A stretch of 64,000 nucleotides of DNA from Leifsonia sp. Root112D2 (lineage in GTDB: Bacteria; Actinomycetota; Actinomycetes; Actinomycetales; Microbacteriaceae), in NCBI RefSeq assembly GCF_001424905.1, contig NZ_LMCU01000001.1, positions 2,783,480-2,847,479 on the forward strand, read 5' to 3'. Positions 31,910 to 41,118 of the stretch are shown one piece after another (positions within the stretch are counted from its first letter, which is position 1; each line of letters starts with the position of its first letter). The notes under the pieces are model-generated. The model saw only the letters and a program-made list of their open reading frames with translations, searched no databases and was not told where the DNA came from. The position numbers and the translations under genes were made by a program.

Positions 31910-34900
31910 AAGGTCTCGACCGGCGCAGCCTGTACCTGCTCGGGCTGTTGAGCGCGCTACGCGGCCTCAGCCTGGTGGTGATGGCGGATGCCGTCGCCAG
32001 CGGCATCGTGAGCGTCATCGCCGGTACGCAGGCCTGGCGCGCATGGCTGGCCTGGGGGCTCGCATCCGCGGTGCTGCGCGCACTGATCACGTGGGCTCAC
32101 CGCGTGGTGGCGGCCCGCGCGCTGCTGGGCACGAAGGAGAAGCTTCGCGCAGAACTGGCCGAGAAACTCGTGGCGCAGCCCGGTCCACCACTCGGCGCGT
32201 CGTCGACCCTCGCCACACAGGGACTCGACGAACTCGACAAATACATCACGGTCTTTCTGCCCGCCCTCGTGGATGCGGCGGTCGTGCCCCTGCTCGTGGG
32301 CGCCCGCATCCTGTTCGCCGACTGGATCAGTGCGGCCATCATCGTCGTCACGGTTCCTCTCATCCCGGTGTTCATGGCGCTCATTGGCATGCACACGCGC
32401 GAACGCGTCAGCGCGGCGACGGATGCTCTCGCCCGTCTCTCGGAACACCTGGTGGAACTCGCGCGCGGACTTCCCGTGCTCGTGGGGCTCGGGCGGGCCC
32501 AGGAGCAGACGCTCGCGCTGCGCACCATCTCGGAGCGGTACCGCGAGAAGACGGTGCAGACGCTGCGCACCGCGTTCCTCTCCTCGCTCGCGCTCGAGCT
32601 GATCGCCACAATCTCCGTCGCCCTCGTCGCCGTCACCATCGGCGTTCGCCTCGTCTCTGGCGACATGCCGCTCGAGATCGGCCTGCTGGTGCTCGTGCTC
32701 GCGCCCGAGTGCTATACGGCATTTCGTGAGATCGGCACGGCTTTCCATGCATCCCAGGACGGCAAGGAGGCGCTGACCCGGGTGAACGCGGTGCTCGAGG
32801 TGCCTGCCCCGATTCTCGATGCGAGCGGTGCCACGGGCGCGGTTCGGGTGCGAGGGTTGCGGGTTACGTACTCCGGTCGTGACAGGCCCGCGGTCTCCGG
32901 CCTCAGTTTCACCGCAGCAGCTGGCGAGATTACCGTGCTCGACGGCGCGAGCGGCGCCGGCAAGTCCACGATCTTCGCCGTGCTCACGGGCAGCCTCAGC
33001 GACTCCGAGGACGGCGCGCGGGTGATCGGGCAGGTCGCGGGAGTGGATGGCGAGCGGCTTGCGTGGCTGCCGCAGCATCCGAAGTATGTGGCTGGCAGCG
33101 TGCTACGCGAACTGCTCGTGTACGGCGAGGGGGTACCGGATGCCGCCGCCTCCGCCGCGCGTCTGCTCACCCAGCTGTCTCTGGCGCACCTCGCGAATGC
33201 CGACCCGGCCCGACTCAGCCCGGGGGAGCTGCGCCGGCTGGCCTTCGCCCGGGTGCTTCTGCGGGTCGAGGCCGGCGCGCGGCTCGTGCTGCTGGACGAG
33301 CCGACCGCACATCTCGACACGGCAAGCGCCGACATCCTGATTGCGGCCATCGCCGCACTGCGGCGCCGGGTGACGGTGATCGTCGCCTCACACGATCCCG
33401 CCGTGCGCGCGCTTGCGGAGAATACGGTGCTCGTGAGCGGGCGGGCGGCCACGGTCGCCCACGCTGAGCGAGCCGAGCGTGCGACCGCGAGCCTGCCCGC
33501 GCCACTGTCCGCGTCCGCGCCCGTGCCCGTGCAGGCGCACCAGAACCGCCCGGCGACCGCCGCATGGCCACATCCGCTCCGCGAGTTGGGCGCCTTCCTG
33601 CGCCCCGTCGCGGGCCGTATCGCTGCCGCGATTGTGCTCGGCACCTTCGCCACCCTGTTCGCCATCTCGCTGACCGCGCTCTCCGGCTGGCTGATCGTGC
33701 GCGCCAGCCAGCATCCGCCCATCATGTATCTGCTCGTCGCCATCGTGGGGGTGCGCTTCTTCGGAATCGGCCGCGCCGTGCTGCGCTACGCGGACCGCCT
33801 GGTGAGTCACGAGGCCATCTTCGCCGCGGTCACGACGATGCGCATGCGGCTCTGGACTGCGCTGGCCAGGCACGGAGCACGCAATCGGGCACTGCTCACG
33901 GGGTCGAACGCCCTCGACAGGCTCATTCGCGATGTCGATCAGGTGAGAGACCTCTCGATCCGTGTGATCATGCCACCGGTCGCCGGGTTGCTCACGGCTG
34001 TCGCAGCTATCACCGCGCTGGGCATCGTCTACCCGCCGGCAGTCCCGCTGTTCGTCGCCCTCGGGGCGATCACCGTGGTGATGGCGCCCGCGGTGGCGCT
34101 CGGCGCCGATCGTGCGGCGGCACGGGGGCAGCAGCAGCTGCGTTCACGGGTGCTGCGGCGCTTCGCCGCCATGCTCGCCTCGGCCGACGAGCTGCGCGCG
34201 AACGCCGTCGATGGCGTGGTGCGTCGCCAGCTGCGCCAACTCGACGCGCGGGCAAGCGGTGTTGCCCGCCGCAGCGCCTGGGCTCTCGGTCTCGGCAACG
34301 CCCTGGTCGTGCTGGCCTGTTGCGCCGTCGCGATTCTCATTTTGCCGCTCACGGCCGCCGCCGTGGCCGATGGCACATTGGCGCCCGAGCTCGTCGCCGT
34401 GCTCGTGCTCACGCCGCTCGCCCTCATCGACTCGATGCTCGACGTGGTCGCCGCCATTCAGCAGTGGCCGGCGCTGCGTGAGGTGCTGGGCCGCGTGTCC
34501 ACATTGACGGCGGGGGAGAAGGCGAGAGCCGGTGACCTCGCTGATGGCCTCGCCGATGACCTCACTGGCGAGCCCGCCTCGATGCCGGCTGTCACGAGCA
34601 TCCGGCTCGACGACGTGTCGGCGCGCTGGCCTGGGGCATCCGCACCGGTGTTCGAGCACGTGCACGCCCACGTTCGCCGTGGCGAGTGGCTCGTCGTGTC
34701 CGGGCCGTCGGGAAGCGGCAAGACCACGCTGCTCACGCTGCTGCTCGGCCATCTGCGCCCCGAAACGGGCCGCTACCTGGTGAATGACACGGATGCGACG
34801 ACGCTCGATTCCGAGAATCTGCGCCGATCTTTCGCCTGGTGCCCACAGGAGGGTCACCTGTTCAACTCGACGCTACGCGCCAACCTGCTGCTCGCGCGAG

Positions 34901-35295
34901 GCCGCGAGGATGCGCCTGATGCCGCGGAGATGACGGCAGTACTGCGTCGCGTCGGCCTCGGCCCACTCCTCGACACGCTTCCACAGGGTCTCGACACGGT
35001 ACTCGGCCCGTCGGGCGGCCACCTCTCCGGGGGAGAGCGGCAGCGTGTCGCCGTGGCGCGCACGCTGTTGACCCGCGCCGACGTGATTCTCCTCGACGAG
35101 CCCACCGCGCACCTCGACGAGGAGGCGGCCGAGTCGTTGATGGCCGATCTGCGCGTCGCCCTCGCCGAGAAGATCACGGTACTCGTCACGCACCAACCGG
35201 TGGGCGTGCTGCCCGGGGACCAGAGGCTGCGGCTCGACGAGGCAGACGGGGTCTTTGCTGACCGCTCGCGACGCAATGTCGGTGCTGCTGCCTAG
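31906..35295 (+). CDS. cydDC: Fused CydD-CydC thiol/heme ABC exporter
   Basis: A single 1129-residue protein carrying both half-transporters that other bacteria make as CydD and CydC. It is required for cytochrome bd maturation by exporting reductant thiols or moving heme. Half 1 (about 1-530) is CydD-like, with the APECYTAFREIGTAFHAS motif, Walker A GASGAGKS at 347-354, a degenerate signature LSPGE at 437 and LVLLDEPTAHLD. A low-complexity Ala/Pro linker follows at about 525-545. Half 2 is CydC-like, with Walker A GPSGSGKT at 933-940, canonical LSGGE at 1040 and VILLDEPTAHLD. The asymmetric signatures suggest one weaker ATP site. The TAG stop lies in the uvrB -10 hexamer. Confidence 0.95.
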   Translation: MKGLDRRSLYLLGLLSALRGLSLVVMADAVASGIVSVIAGTQAWRAWLAWGLASAVLRALITWAHRVVAARALLGTKEKLRAELAEKLVAQPGPPLGASSTLATQGLDELDKYITVFLPALVDAAVVPLLVGARILFADWISAAIIVVTVPLIPVFMALIGMHTRERVSAATDALARLSEHLVELARGLPVLVGLGRAQEQTLALRTISERYREKTVQTLRTAFLSSLALELIATISVALVAVTIGVRLVSGDMPLEIGLLVLVLAPECYTAFREIGTAFHASQDGKEALTRVNAVLEVPAPILDASGATGAVRVRGLRVTYSGRDRPAVSGLSFTAAAGEITVLDGASGAGKSTIFAVLTGSLSDSEDGARVIGQVAGVDGERLAWLPQHPKYVAGSVLRELLVYGEGVPDAAASAARLLTQLSLAHLANADPARLSPGELRRLAFARVLLRVEAGARLVLLDEPTAHLDTASADILIAAIAALRRRVTVIVASHDPAVRALAENTVLVSGRAATVAHAERAERATASLPAPLSASAPVPVQAHQNRPATAAWPHPLRELGAFLRPVAGRIAAAIVLGTFATLFAISLTALSGWLIVRASQHPPIMYLLVAIVGVRFFGIGRAVLRYADRLVSHEAIFAAVTTMRMRLWTALARHGARNRALLTGSNALDRLIRDVDQVRDLSIRVIMPPVAGLLTAVAAITALGIVYPPAVPLFVALGAITVVMAPAVALGADRAAARGQQQLRSRVLRRFAAMLASADELRANAVDGVVRRQLRQLDARASGVARRSAWALGLGNALVVLACCAVAILILPLTAAAVADGTLAPELVAVLVLTPLALIDSMLDVVAAIQQWPALREVLGRVSTLTAGEKARAGDLADGLADDLTGEPASMPAVTSIRLDDVSARWPGASAPVFEHVHAHVRRGEWLVVSGPSGSGKTTLLTLLLGHLRPETGRYLVNDTDATTLDSENLRRSFAWCPQEGHLFNSTLRANLLLARGREDAPDAAEMTAVLRRVGLGPLLDTLPQGLDTVLGPSGGHLSGGERQRVAVARTLLTRADVILLDEPTAHLDEEAAESLMADLRVALAEKITVLVTHQPVGVLPGDQRLRLDEADGVFADRSRRNVGAAA

Positions 35296-35298
35296 ACT
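35293..35298 (+). promoter_or_regulatory. -10 hexamer TAGACT of uvrB, overlapping the cydDC stop
   Basis: The TAG stop of cydDC starts the hexamer. Seven nt later comes the uvrB ATG at 35306, so uvrB is probably leaderless and transcribed independently of the cyd operon. Confidence 0.55.
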
Positions 35299-35305
35299 TG
35301 AATTC

Positions 35306-37387
35306 ATGGAAGCCACGCGCGCGGTGCGCCCTTTTGAGGTCATCAGCGAATACTCACCGAGCGGCGACCAGCCGCAGGCGATCGCCGAGTTGGCGGCCCG
35401 CATCAACGCGGGCGAGACGGATGTCGTGCTGCTCGGCGCTACGGGAACCGGCAAGTCCGCAACCACGGCCTGGCTCATCGAGCAGGTGCAACGGCCCACA
35501 CTGGTGCTCTCGCACAACAAAACACTGGCCGCACAGCTCGCCAACGAGTTCCGCGAGCTCATGCCCAACAACGCCGTCGAATACTTCGTCTCGTATTACG
35601 ACTACTACCAGCCCGAGGCATACGTTCCCCAGACAGACACTTTCATCGAGAAGGATTCCTCGGTCAACGCCGAGGTCGAGCGGCTTCGGCACTCCACCAC
35701 CAACTCGCTGCTCAGCCGGCGCGACGTCGTGGTGGTGTCCACGGTCTCCTGCATCTACGGTCTCGGCGCCGCAGAAGAATACCTCGAGGCCATGGCAGCC
35801 CTGCAGGTGGGCCAAAGAATCCCTCGAGACGTGCTCATCCGCAAGTTCGTGGGCATGCAGTACCAGCGCAACGACGTGGACTTCTCGCGCGGCAAGTTCC
35901 GTGTGCGCGGCGACACCATCGAGATCATCCCGATGTACGAGGAGCATGCGATTCGCATCGAGATGTTCGGCGACGAGATCGAGGCACTGTACGCGCTGCA
36001 TCCGCTCACCGGTGAGGTCATCACGACCATGGATGCCGTCTCCGTGTTTCCGGCGACGCACTACGCCGCCAGCCCCGAGACGATGCAGCGCGCCATCGGC
36101 ACGATCCAGACCGAGTTGCACGAGCGGCTGATCGAACTCGAGCGCGAGGGCAAGCTGCTGGAGGCCCAGCGACTGCGCATGCGCACCACCTTTGACATCG
36201 AGATGATGGAGCAGATCGGTTTCTGCTCCGGCATCGAGAACTACTCCCGTCACATGGACGGGCGCGTGGCGGGCGAGCCGCCGAACTGCCTGCTCGACTA
36301 TTTTCCCGACGACTTCCTCATCGTGATCGACGAATCCCACGTAACAGTTCCACAGATCGGCGCCATGTACGAGGGCGACGCGTCACGCAAGCGCACGCTC
36401 GTCGAACACGGCTTCCGGCTGCCGAGCGCCCTCGACAACCGCCCGCTCAAGTGGAACGAGTTCAAGGAACGCGTCGGCCAGACCGTCTATCTCTCAGCGA
36501 CCCCCGGTCGATACGAGATGGGCATCGCCGACGGCGTCGTGGAACAGATCATCCGCCCCACCGGCCTCATCGACCCCGAGATCGTGCTGAAGCCCACCAA
36601 GGGCCAGATCGACGATCTGCTCGAGGAGATCCACCTGCGCACCGAGCGCAACGAACGCGTTCTGGTCACCACCCTCACCAAGAAGATGGCCGAAGAACTC
36701 ACGTCGTTCCTCGCCGAGGCTGGCGTTCGTGTGCGCTACCTGCACTCGGATGTCGACACGCTGCGCCGTGTGGAACTCCTCACCGAGTTGCGGGCCGGCG
36801 TCTACGATGTGCTCGTGGGCATCAACCTGTTGCGCGAGGGCCTCGATCTGCCCGAGGTGTCGCTCGTGGCGATCCTCGACGCAGATAAGGAGGGCTTTCT
36901 GCGCTCCTCCACCTCGCTCATCCAGACCATCGGTCGCGCCGCCCGCAACGTATCCGGCCAGGTGCACATGTATGCCGATGTCGTCACGGACTCCATGGCG
37001 AAGGCCATCGACGAAACCAACCGTCGTCGCGAGAAGCAGGTCGAGTACAACACCGAACACGGCATCGACCCGACGCCGCTGCGCAAACGCATCGCCGACA
37101 TCACCGACATTCTGGCTCGCGAGGGTGCAGACACCGCTCAGATGCTCGCCAAGCGCAACTCCGCCAACCAGGGCACGGGCAAGAAACGCAGCCCGACACC
37201 CAATCTGCGCCACGTGGGCATCGCCGCCGAGGGGGCCAACGAACTCGAATCGATCATCGCCGACCTCAACGACCAGATGCTGGCCGCGGCCGGCGAACTC
37301 AAGTTCGAGCTGGCGGCCCGTCTGCGCGACGAGCTCTCTGACCTGAAGCGAGACCTGCGCCAGATGGAAAAGGCCGGCCATGCCTGA
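35306..37387 (+). CDS. uvrB: UvrABC excinuclease subunit B
   Basis: The damage-verifying helicase-like subunit of nucleotide excision repair. It is 693 residues. Walker A is GATGTGKS at 44-51. The beta-hairpin YYDYYQPEAYVP that inserts between DNA strands follows, then the DEAD-like DESH motif (LIVIDESHVTVPQ), helicase motifs V and VI (GINLLREGLDLPEV and QTIGRAARN) and the C-terminal UVR domain (about 655-690) that contacts UvrC. The start MEATRAVRPF at 35306 is chosen because it follows the leaderless hexamer and matches family length; codons upstream are inside cydDC. uvrA and uvrC lie 4-7 kb downstream. Confidence 0.98.
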   Translation: MEATRAVRPFEVISEYSPSGDQPQAIAELAARINAGETDVVLLGATGTGKSATTAWLIEQVQRPTLVLSHNKTLAAQLANEFRELMPNNAVEYFVSYYDYYQPEAYVPQTDTFIEKDSSVNAEVERLRHSTTNSLLSRRDVVVVSTVSCIYGLGAAEEYLEAMAALQVGQRIPRDVLIRKFVGMQYQRNDVDFSRGKFRVRGDTIEIIPMYEEHAIRIEMFGDEIEALYALHPLTGEVITTMDAVSVFPATHYAASPETMQRAIGTIQTELHERLIELEREGKLLEAQRLRMRTTFDIEMMEQIGFCSGIENYSRHMDGRVAGEPPNCLLDYFPDDFLIVIDESHVTVPQIGAMYEGDASRKRTLVEHGFRLPSALDNRPLKWNEFKERVGQTVYLSATPGRYEMGIADGVVEQIIRPTGLIDPEIVLKPTKGQIDDLLEEIHLRTERNERVLVTTLTKKMAEELTSFLAEAGVRVRYLHSDVDTLRRVELLTELRAGVYDVLVGINLLREGLDLPEVSLVAILDADKEGFLRSSTSLIQTIGRAARNVSGQVHMYADVVTDSMAKAIDETNRRREKQVEYNTEHGIDPTPLRKRIADITDILAREGADTAQMLAKRNSANQGTGKKRSPTPNLRHVGIAAEGANELESIIADLNDQMLAAAGELKFELAARLRDELSDLKRDLRQMEKAGHA

Positions 37388-37405
37388 CACCGGCTGCCGC
37401 CTGCG

Positions 37406-38146
37406 ATGCTGAGGCGGCACCGCACCACCATCGTGTGTGCGGTGCTCGGGCTCGTTCTCATCGTCGGGGCCGCGCTGCAGGGGGCACCTGAGTTCACGGG
37501 GCTGCGCTGGGATCCAACCGCCGCGCTGCCTCCGGCCGGGATCAAGCCGACCATGCCGAACCTTCCTTCGGCATCGAGCTCACCCGGGTCTCCGCCACCG
37601 GCTCACACGCCGTTCACACTCGACCTGACCCCCGTGTTGTGGATCATCGCCGCGATCATCGCGTTCCTCGTGGTCATCGCCTTCCTGCGCTGGTGGGCAC
37701 GCCGACCACCTCGACAGCAGCCCGCCCTGCTCGATGCGGAGGTCAGCGCCACGGCTGACCTCGAGCCTCAGGACGAGGGGAGCACGATTCCGGACGCGCC
37801 GACGATGCGCCGCGGCTTCGCCCACGCCTTGCGCATCCTGAACGACGAACGCGAACCCCACGACGCGATAGTCAAGGCCTGGCTCGGCCTGCAGGAGGCG
37901 GCAGAAGAATCCGGCATCCAGCGACGAGCCGCCGAGACGCCCACGGAATTCACCTCGCGCATCGTCGCCCAGAAACCGGCCGACGAGGCGCCGGTGGCCG
38001 CGCTGCTCGGTCTCTATCTTCGCGTGCGCTTCGGCGACCACCCGGCGACGCAGGCGGACGTCATGCAGGCACGCCAGGCCTATGAGACGCTCGCCACGTC
38101 ATGGGCGCCCGTGCACGTGAACCGCGACGCAGGCGGCCCTTCGTGA
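37406..38146 (+). CDS. DUF4129 domain-containing membrane protein
   Basis: A 246-residue protein with an N-terminal helix (about 8-25), a Pro/Ser-rich extracytoplasmic stretch of about 40 residues, a second helix (75-95) and a cytosolic C-terminal DUF4129 domain (about 130-240). That domain includes LRILNDEREPHDAIVKAWLGLQEA and TPTEFTSRI. DUF4129 proteins regularly accompany MoxR ATPases and DUF58 proteins, as here, and a role in cell-envelope or secreted-protein processing has been proposed for the family but is not established. No ribosome-binding site is obvious before ATG 37406. It overlaps the next gene by 4 nt. Confidence 0.8.
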   Translation: MLRRHRTTIVCAVLGLVLIVGAALQGAPEFTGLRWDPTAALPPAGIKPTMPNLPSASSSPGSPPPAHTPFTLDLTPVLWIIAAIIAFLVVIAFLRWWARRPPRQQPALLDAEVSATADLEPQDEGSTIPDAPTMRRGFAHALRILNDEREPHDAIVKAWLGLQEAAEESGIQRRAAETPTEFTSRIVAQKPADEAPVAALLGLYLRVRFGDHPATQADVMQARQAYETLATSWAPVHVNRDAGGPS

Positions 38147-38766
38147 GCATCCGCATGGTCTTCGCATGGCTTGGTGCACGCCGAAACCGTCAGCGCGTCA
38201 TTCTCGTCGCCCTGGCCGCCGTCATTATCTCTGGCATCTGCTGGTACATCGGCATGGACACGGTGCACGCGATCACTGTGGCGCTGGCGCTCCTGGCGAT
38301 AGGCATCACGGTGATCGCCGTACCGGATGTCGAGCTGCCGCCGTGGGACAGCGCGGCCCCCGGCGACGGCGACGGGATTCGACGCGATGTGACGCGCCTC
38401 TCCTGGTCACTGCGCATGCGACGCGGCGTCGTTCCCAGCGCAGGCCTTCGACGTGTGCACGATGTGGCCGCGCGGCGACTCTCCGGCGTCGGCCTCGACG
38501 TCGACGACCCGCACGACCGCAACGCTATCGAGGCCCTTCTCGGCCGCAGCGCATACCGGGTTCTGCACCCCGGATCCGGCCGCGGTCCCGGTCTCGTGGC
38601 GGTGGTCGACTGCCTCGATCGACTCGATCAGCTCGATGTCGCTACGGCCGCCGATGCGAACACCGACCGACGCGCCGAAACCCGTCTCGCCGTGCGCGGC
38701 ATCCTCGAACGATTCACTCCCGCATTCCTCGTACCGATCCACAGGAGAAGCAGCAATGACCGATGA
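38143..38766 (+). CDS. Hypothetical membrane protein of the MoxR/DUF58 cluster
   Basis: A 207-residue protein I do not recognise. After a basic N-terminus it has two closely spaced helices (about 18-38 and 43-63). A cytosolic region with Arg-rich stretches follows, containing LSWSLRMRRGVVPSAGLRRVHDVAARRL and ending in a helical AETRLAVRGILERF segment. GTG 38143 overlaps the DUF4129 stop (GTGA), and the end overlaps moxR by 11 nt. Such tight packing means the product probably works with the MoxR ATPase, but no function can be assigned. Confidence 0.75.
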   Translation: MSIRMVFAWLGARRNRQRVILVALAAVIISGICWYIGMDTVHAITVALALLAIGITVIAVPDVELPPWDSAAPGDGDGIRRDVTRLSWSLRMRRGVVPSAGLRRVHDVAARRLSGVGLDVDDPHDRNAIEALLGRSAYRVLHPGSGRGPGLVAVVDCLDRLDQLDVATAADANTDRRAETRLAVRGILERFTPAFLVPIHRRSSNDR

Positions 38767-39754
38767 CACCGTGCACACCGTGAAGCCGATGGCCATTGAA
38801 GAAATCTCCCGACTCTCGCGCGACATTCTCGCCGAGGTCGGCACCGTCGTCGTGGGCATGCGCGAGCCGCTCGAACTCGCCCTGGCCGCCGTTCTCGCCG
38901 GCGGACACGTACTGTTCGAGGATGTGCCGGGCCTGGGTAAGACCCTGGCGGCCCGCAGCATTGCCACCGCCATCGGCCTCGACTTTCGTCGGCTGCAGTG
39001 CACGCCGGACCTGCTGCCCGCCGACATCACCGGCTCATTCGTCTACGCTCCGGCAACCGCCGAATTCGTCTTTCGCCCCGGCCCCATCTTCACGGGACTG
39101 TTCCTCGCGGACGAGATCAACCGCACCTCACCCAAGACCCAATCGGCGCTGCTGGAAGCCATGGCAGAGGGCCAGGTGACGGTCGAGGGCACAGGGTTCT
39201 CGCTGCCCGTGCCATTTCACGTCATCGCCACGTCGAACCCGATCGAATACGAGGGAACGTACGCACTGCCGGAGGCCCAGCTGGACCGCTTCATGGTACG
39301 TCTCGCCGTCGGCTATCCCGATCGCGCCGGGGAAAGCACCGTGCTGCTCAATCGCGTCGCCCGGCAACGAGAGGTCGCCAGCGTTCGCGGCGTCGTCGAC
39401 GCCAACACCCTGCGCGCGATGCAGGCGGGCGTGGAGACCGTGACCGTCGACCCCGACATCGCGAACTACTGTGTCGATCTCGCCACGGCAACCCGCGCGC
39501 ACCGCTCCGTGCAGGTGGGCGCCTCGCCCCGCGGTTCCCAGGGGCTGCTGCTCATGGCACGCGCCCGCGCGGTCATGGCCGGACGCGACTTCGTGACCCC
39601 CGAGGATATCAAGCTGGTGGCAGTGCCCGTGCTCGCACACCGGCTGTCGCTGACAACGCAGGCCTGGGCCGGCGGCGTGCAGCCCTCCCGCATCGTCGAG
39701 GAGGTTGTCGGCGAGGTAGCCGGGCCACCCGTCGTCGGATCGCGGATGCCGTGA
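38756..39754 (+). CDS. moxR: MoxR family AAA+ ATPase
   Basis: A 332-residue AAA+ ATPase of the MoxR/RavA branch, thought to act as a chaperone for the assembly of partner proteins with von Willebrand-like domains. Walker A is VPGLGKT (ending at Thr63), Walker B is GLFLADEINRTSP and sensor 1 is HVIATSNPIEYEG. The MoxR-specific YALPEAQLDRFMVRL and GASPRGSQGLLL segments are present, with a helical lid at the C-terminus. ACAGGAGAAG precedes ATG 38756. The DUF58 gene starts inside its stop codon. Confidence 0.93.
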   Translation: MTDDTVHTVKPMAIEEISRLSRDILAEVGTVVVGMREPLELALAAVLAGGHVLFEDVPGLGKTLAARSIATAIGLDFRRLQCTPDLLPADITGSFVYAPATAEFVFRPGPIFTGLFLADEINRTSPKTQSALLEAMAEGQVTVEGTGFSLPVPFHVIATSNPIEYEGTYALPEAQLDRFMVRLAVGYPDRAGESTVLLNRVARQREVASVRGVVDANTLRAMQAGVETVTVDPDIANYCVDLATATRAHRSVQVGASPRGSQGLLLMARARAVMAGRDFVTPEDIKLVAVPVLAHRLSLTTQAWAGGVQPSRIVEEVVGEVAGPPVVGSRMP

Positions 39755-41118
39755 GCGAGGCAACCGCATCCGGTTCAAGCGCCGCCGAAACCGTTCCACG
39801 CTGGGTGCTGTCGGCTGCGCCTCCGGCCGCGGCCATCGTCTCGGTGCTCCTGGCCGGACTCGGGCTGCTTTCCTCGCAGGTGGCGCTGGTGCTCTTCGCC
39901 CTGCCTATCGCCGTGTCGGCCGCCTGGGCGTGGGACCGTCGGCCCCGTGCCGGCGCGCCGGCGCGGGTGACCGCCACGGTGACAGCCCCGCAGGCATCCG
40001 CGCAGCAGGCATCACCGCAGCAGGCATCCGCGTATTTGCACTACTCGATAGCATTCGATCTGCCGCCCGACGTGGAATCGGTGCAGCTCCGTCTCGGCAC
40101 ACTCGGCGCCCGCACCAGCGACCTCGTGCTCTCCCGCGCGCGTGCCAGGCACCTCGAGGGCCGCGTACCAGTGTTGCACTCCGGGCCGCAGCAGATTCTG
40201 CACATCGAATACCGCCTTCTGGCAACCGAAGCGGCCTTCGTCAGCGCGCCCGCCGAACCGTTCCTGGTGCGCCGTGTCGTCACGCCGCCCTTCGCCGCCA
40301 TCGCCAGCCTGCCGCTGCCGAGCCGGCTTCTCGGTCTCACCGGAACACACGACTCGTCGCGGCCCGGCGACGGGGGCGAGTTCCACGACATCCATCCCTT
40401 CACCCCGGGGGACCGGCTGCGACGCATCGACTGGAAGGCCACGGCCCGGCGGGCACAGCTGCCCGGCGAGCTGTACGTGCGGCGCTCTCACGCCACCGCG
40501 GATGCCACGGTGCTGCTGGTCGTCGACAGCCGCGACGACGTCGGCGAGAACGTGGCCGACTGGTCGCGCAGCACCTCCGCGGGCAAGGGGCTCGGCTCCA
40601 TGGATGTCGCCCGTGAGGCAGCGAGTTCCGTCGCGGCAGGCTACATCAAGGCCGGTGACAGGGTCGGCTTTCAGGATCTGGCCACGCAAAGTCGCCTCAT
40701 CGCGGCCGGTGCGGGCACCCGGCACCTGCACCGGGTGCTGCGCGCCATCGAGTTGACCCAGCCCTCCGGCGCACCAAGCTATCGACAGCGGCCGCCGCTC
40801 GTGACGCCCGGTTCGCTCATCTACGTGTTCTCGACCTTCCTCGACGACGAAGCCGGCCGCATGGCCGAACTCTGGCGTGGGGGAGGCCACCGCGTCATCG
40901 GCATCGACGTGCTGCCCACGCCGCGGCTTGACGGGCTACGACACGAGGAGGCCATAGCCCTGCGCATCGTGATGATGGATCGACACGACCGCATCAGGGC
41001 CCTGAAGGCGATAGGCGTCGAGGTGCTGAGCTGGCACGAGGATTCCGCATCGGCGTCTGGGTCCTCATCGCGCGAGGCACAGTTTCGCGCGCTCAGCCGG
41101 GTCAGGAGCCGACGATGA
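39751..41118 (+). CDS. DUF58 domain-containing protein
   Basis: A 455-residue membrane-anchored DUF58 protein. Two N-terminal helices (about 22-45 and 47-60) are followed by an extracytoplasmic or cytosolic segment and then the DUF58/vWA-like core. That core holds the signature PFTPGDRLRRIDWKATARR at about residue 220 and the ATVLLVVDSRDDVG strand with a MIDAS-like DxR. Near residue 81 is a three-fold 15-nt repeat encoding QASAQ-type units. GTG 39751 overlaps the moxR stop by 4 nt. DUF58 proteins are the usual partner of MoxR; function is otherwise unknown. Confidence 0.88.
   Translation: MSEATASGSSAAETVPRWVLSAAPPAAAIVSVLLAGLGLLSSQVALVLFALPIAVSAAWAWDRRPRAGAPARVTATVTAPQASAQQASPQQASAYLHYSIAFDLPPDVESVQLRLGTLGARTSDLVLSRARARHLEGRVPVLHSGPQQILHIEYRLLATEAAFVSAPAEPFLVRRVVTPPFAAIASLPLPSRLLGLTGTHDSSRPGDGGEFHDIHPFTPGDRLRRIDWKATARRAQLPGELYVRRSHATADATVLLVVDSRDDVGENVADWSRSTSAGKGLGSMDVAREAASSVAAGYIKAGDRVGFQDLATQSRLIAAGAGTRHLHRVLRAIELTQPSGAPSYRQRPPLVTPGSLIYVFSTFLDDEAGRMAELWRGGGHRVIGIDVLPTPRLDGLRHEEAIALRIVMMDRHDRIRALKAIGVEVLSWHEDSASASGSSSREAQFRALSRVRSRR
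39991..40032 (+). repeat. 15-nt tandem repeat inside the DUF58 gene
   Basis: CAGGCATCCGCGCAG, CAGGCATCACCGCAG and a 12-nt partial copy follow each other without gaps. They encode QASAQ-QASPQ-QASA in a flexible segment after the second membrane helix. Copy number could vary by slippage without breaking the frame. Confidence 0.8.

Noticed and set aside
38998..39750. Extension of the DUF58 gene into moxR
   Set aside because: The in-frame sequence upstream of GTG 39751 is Arg-rich antiframe noise inside moxR; the GTGA overlap marks the true start.
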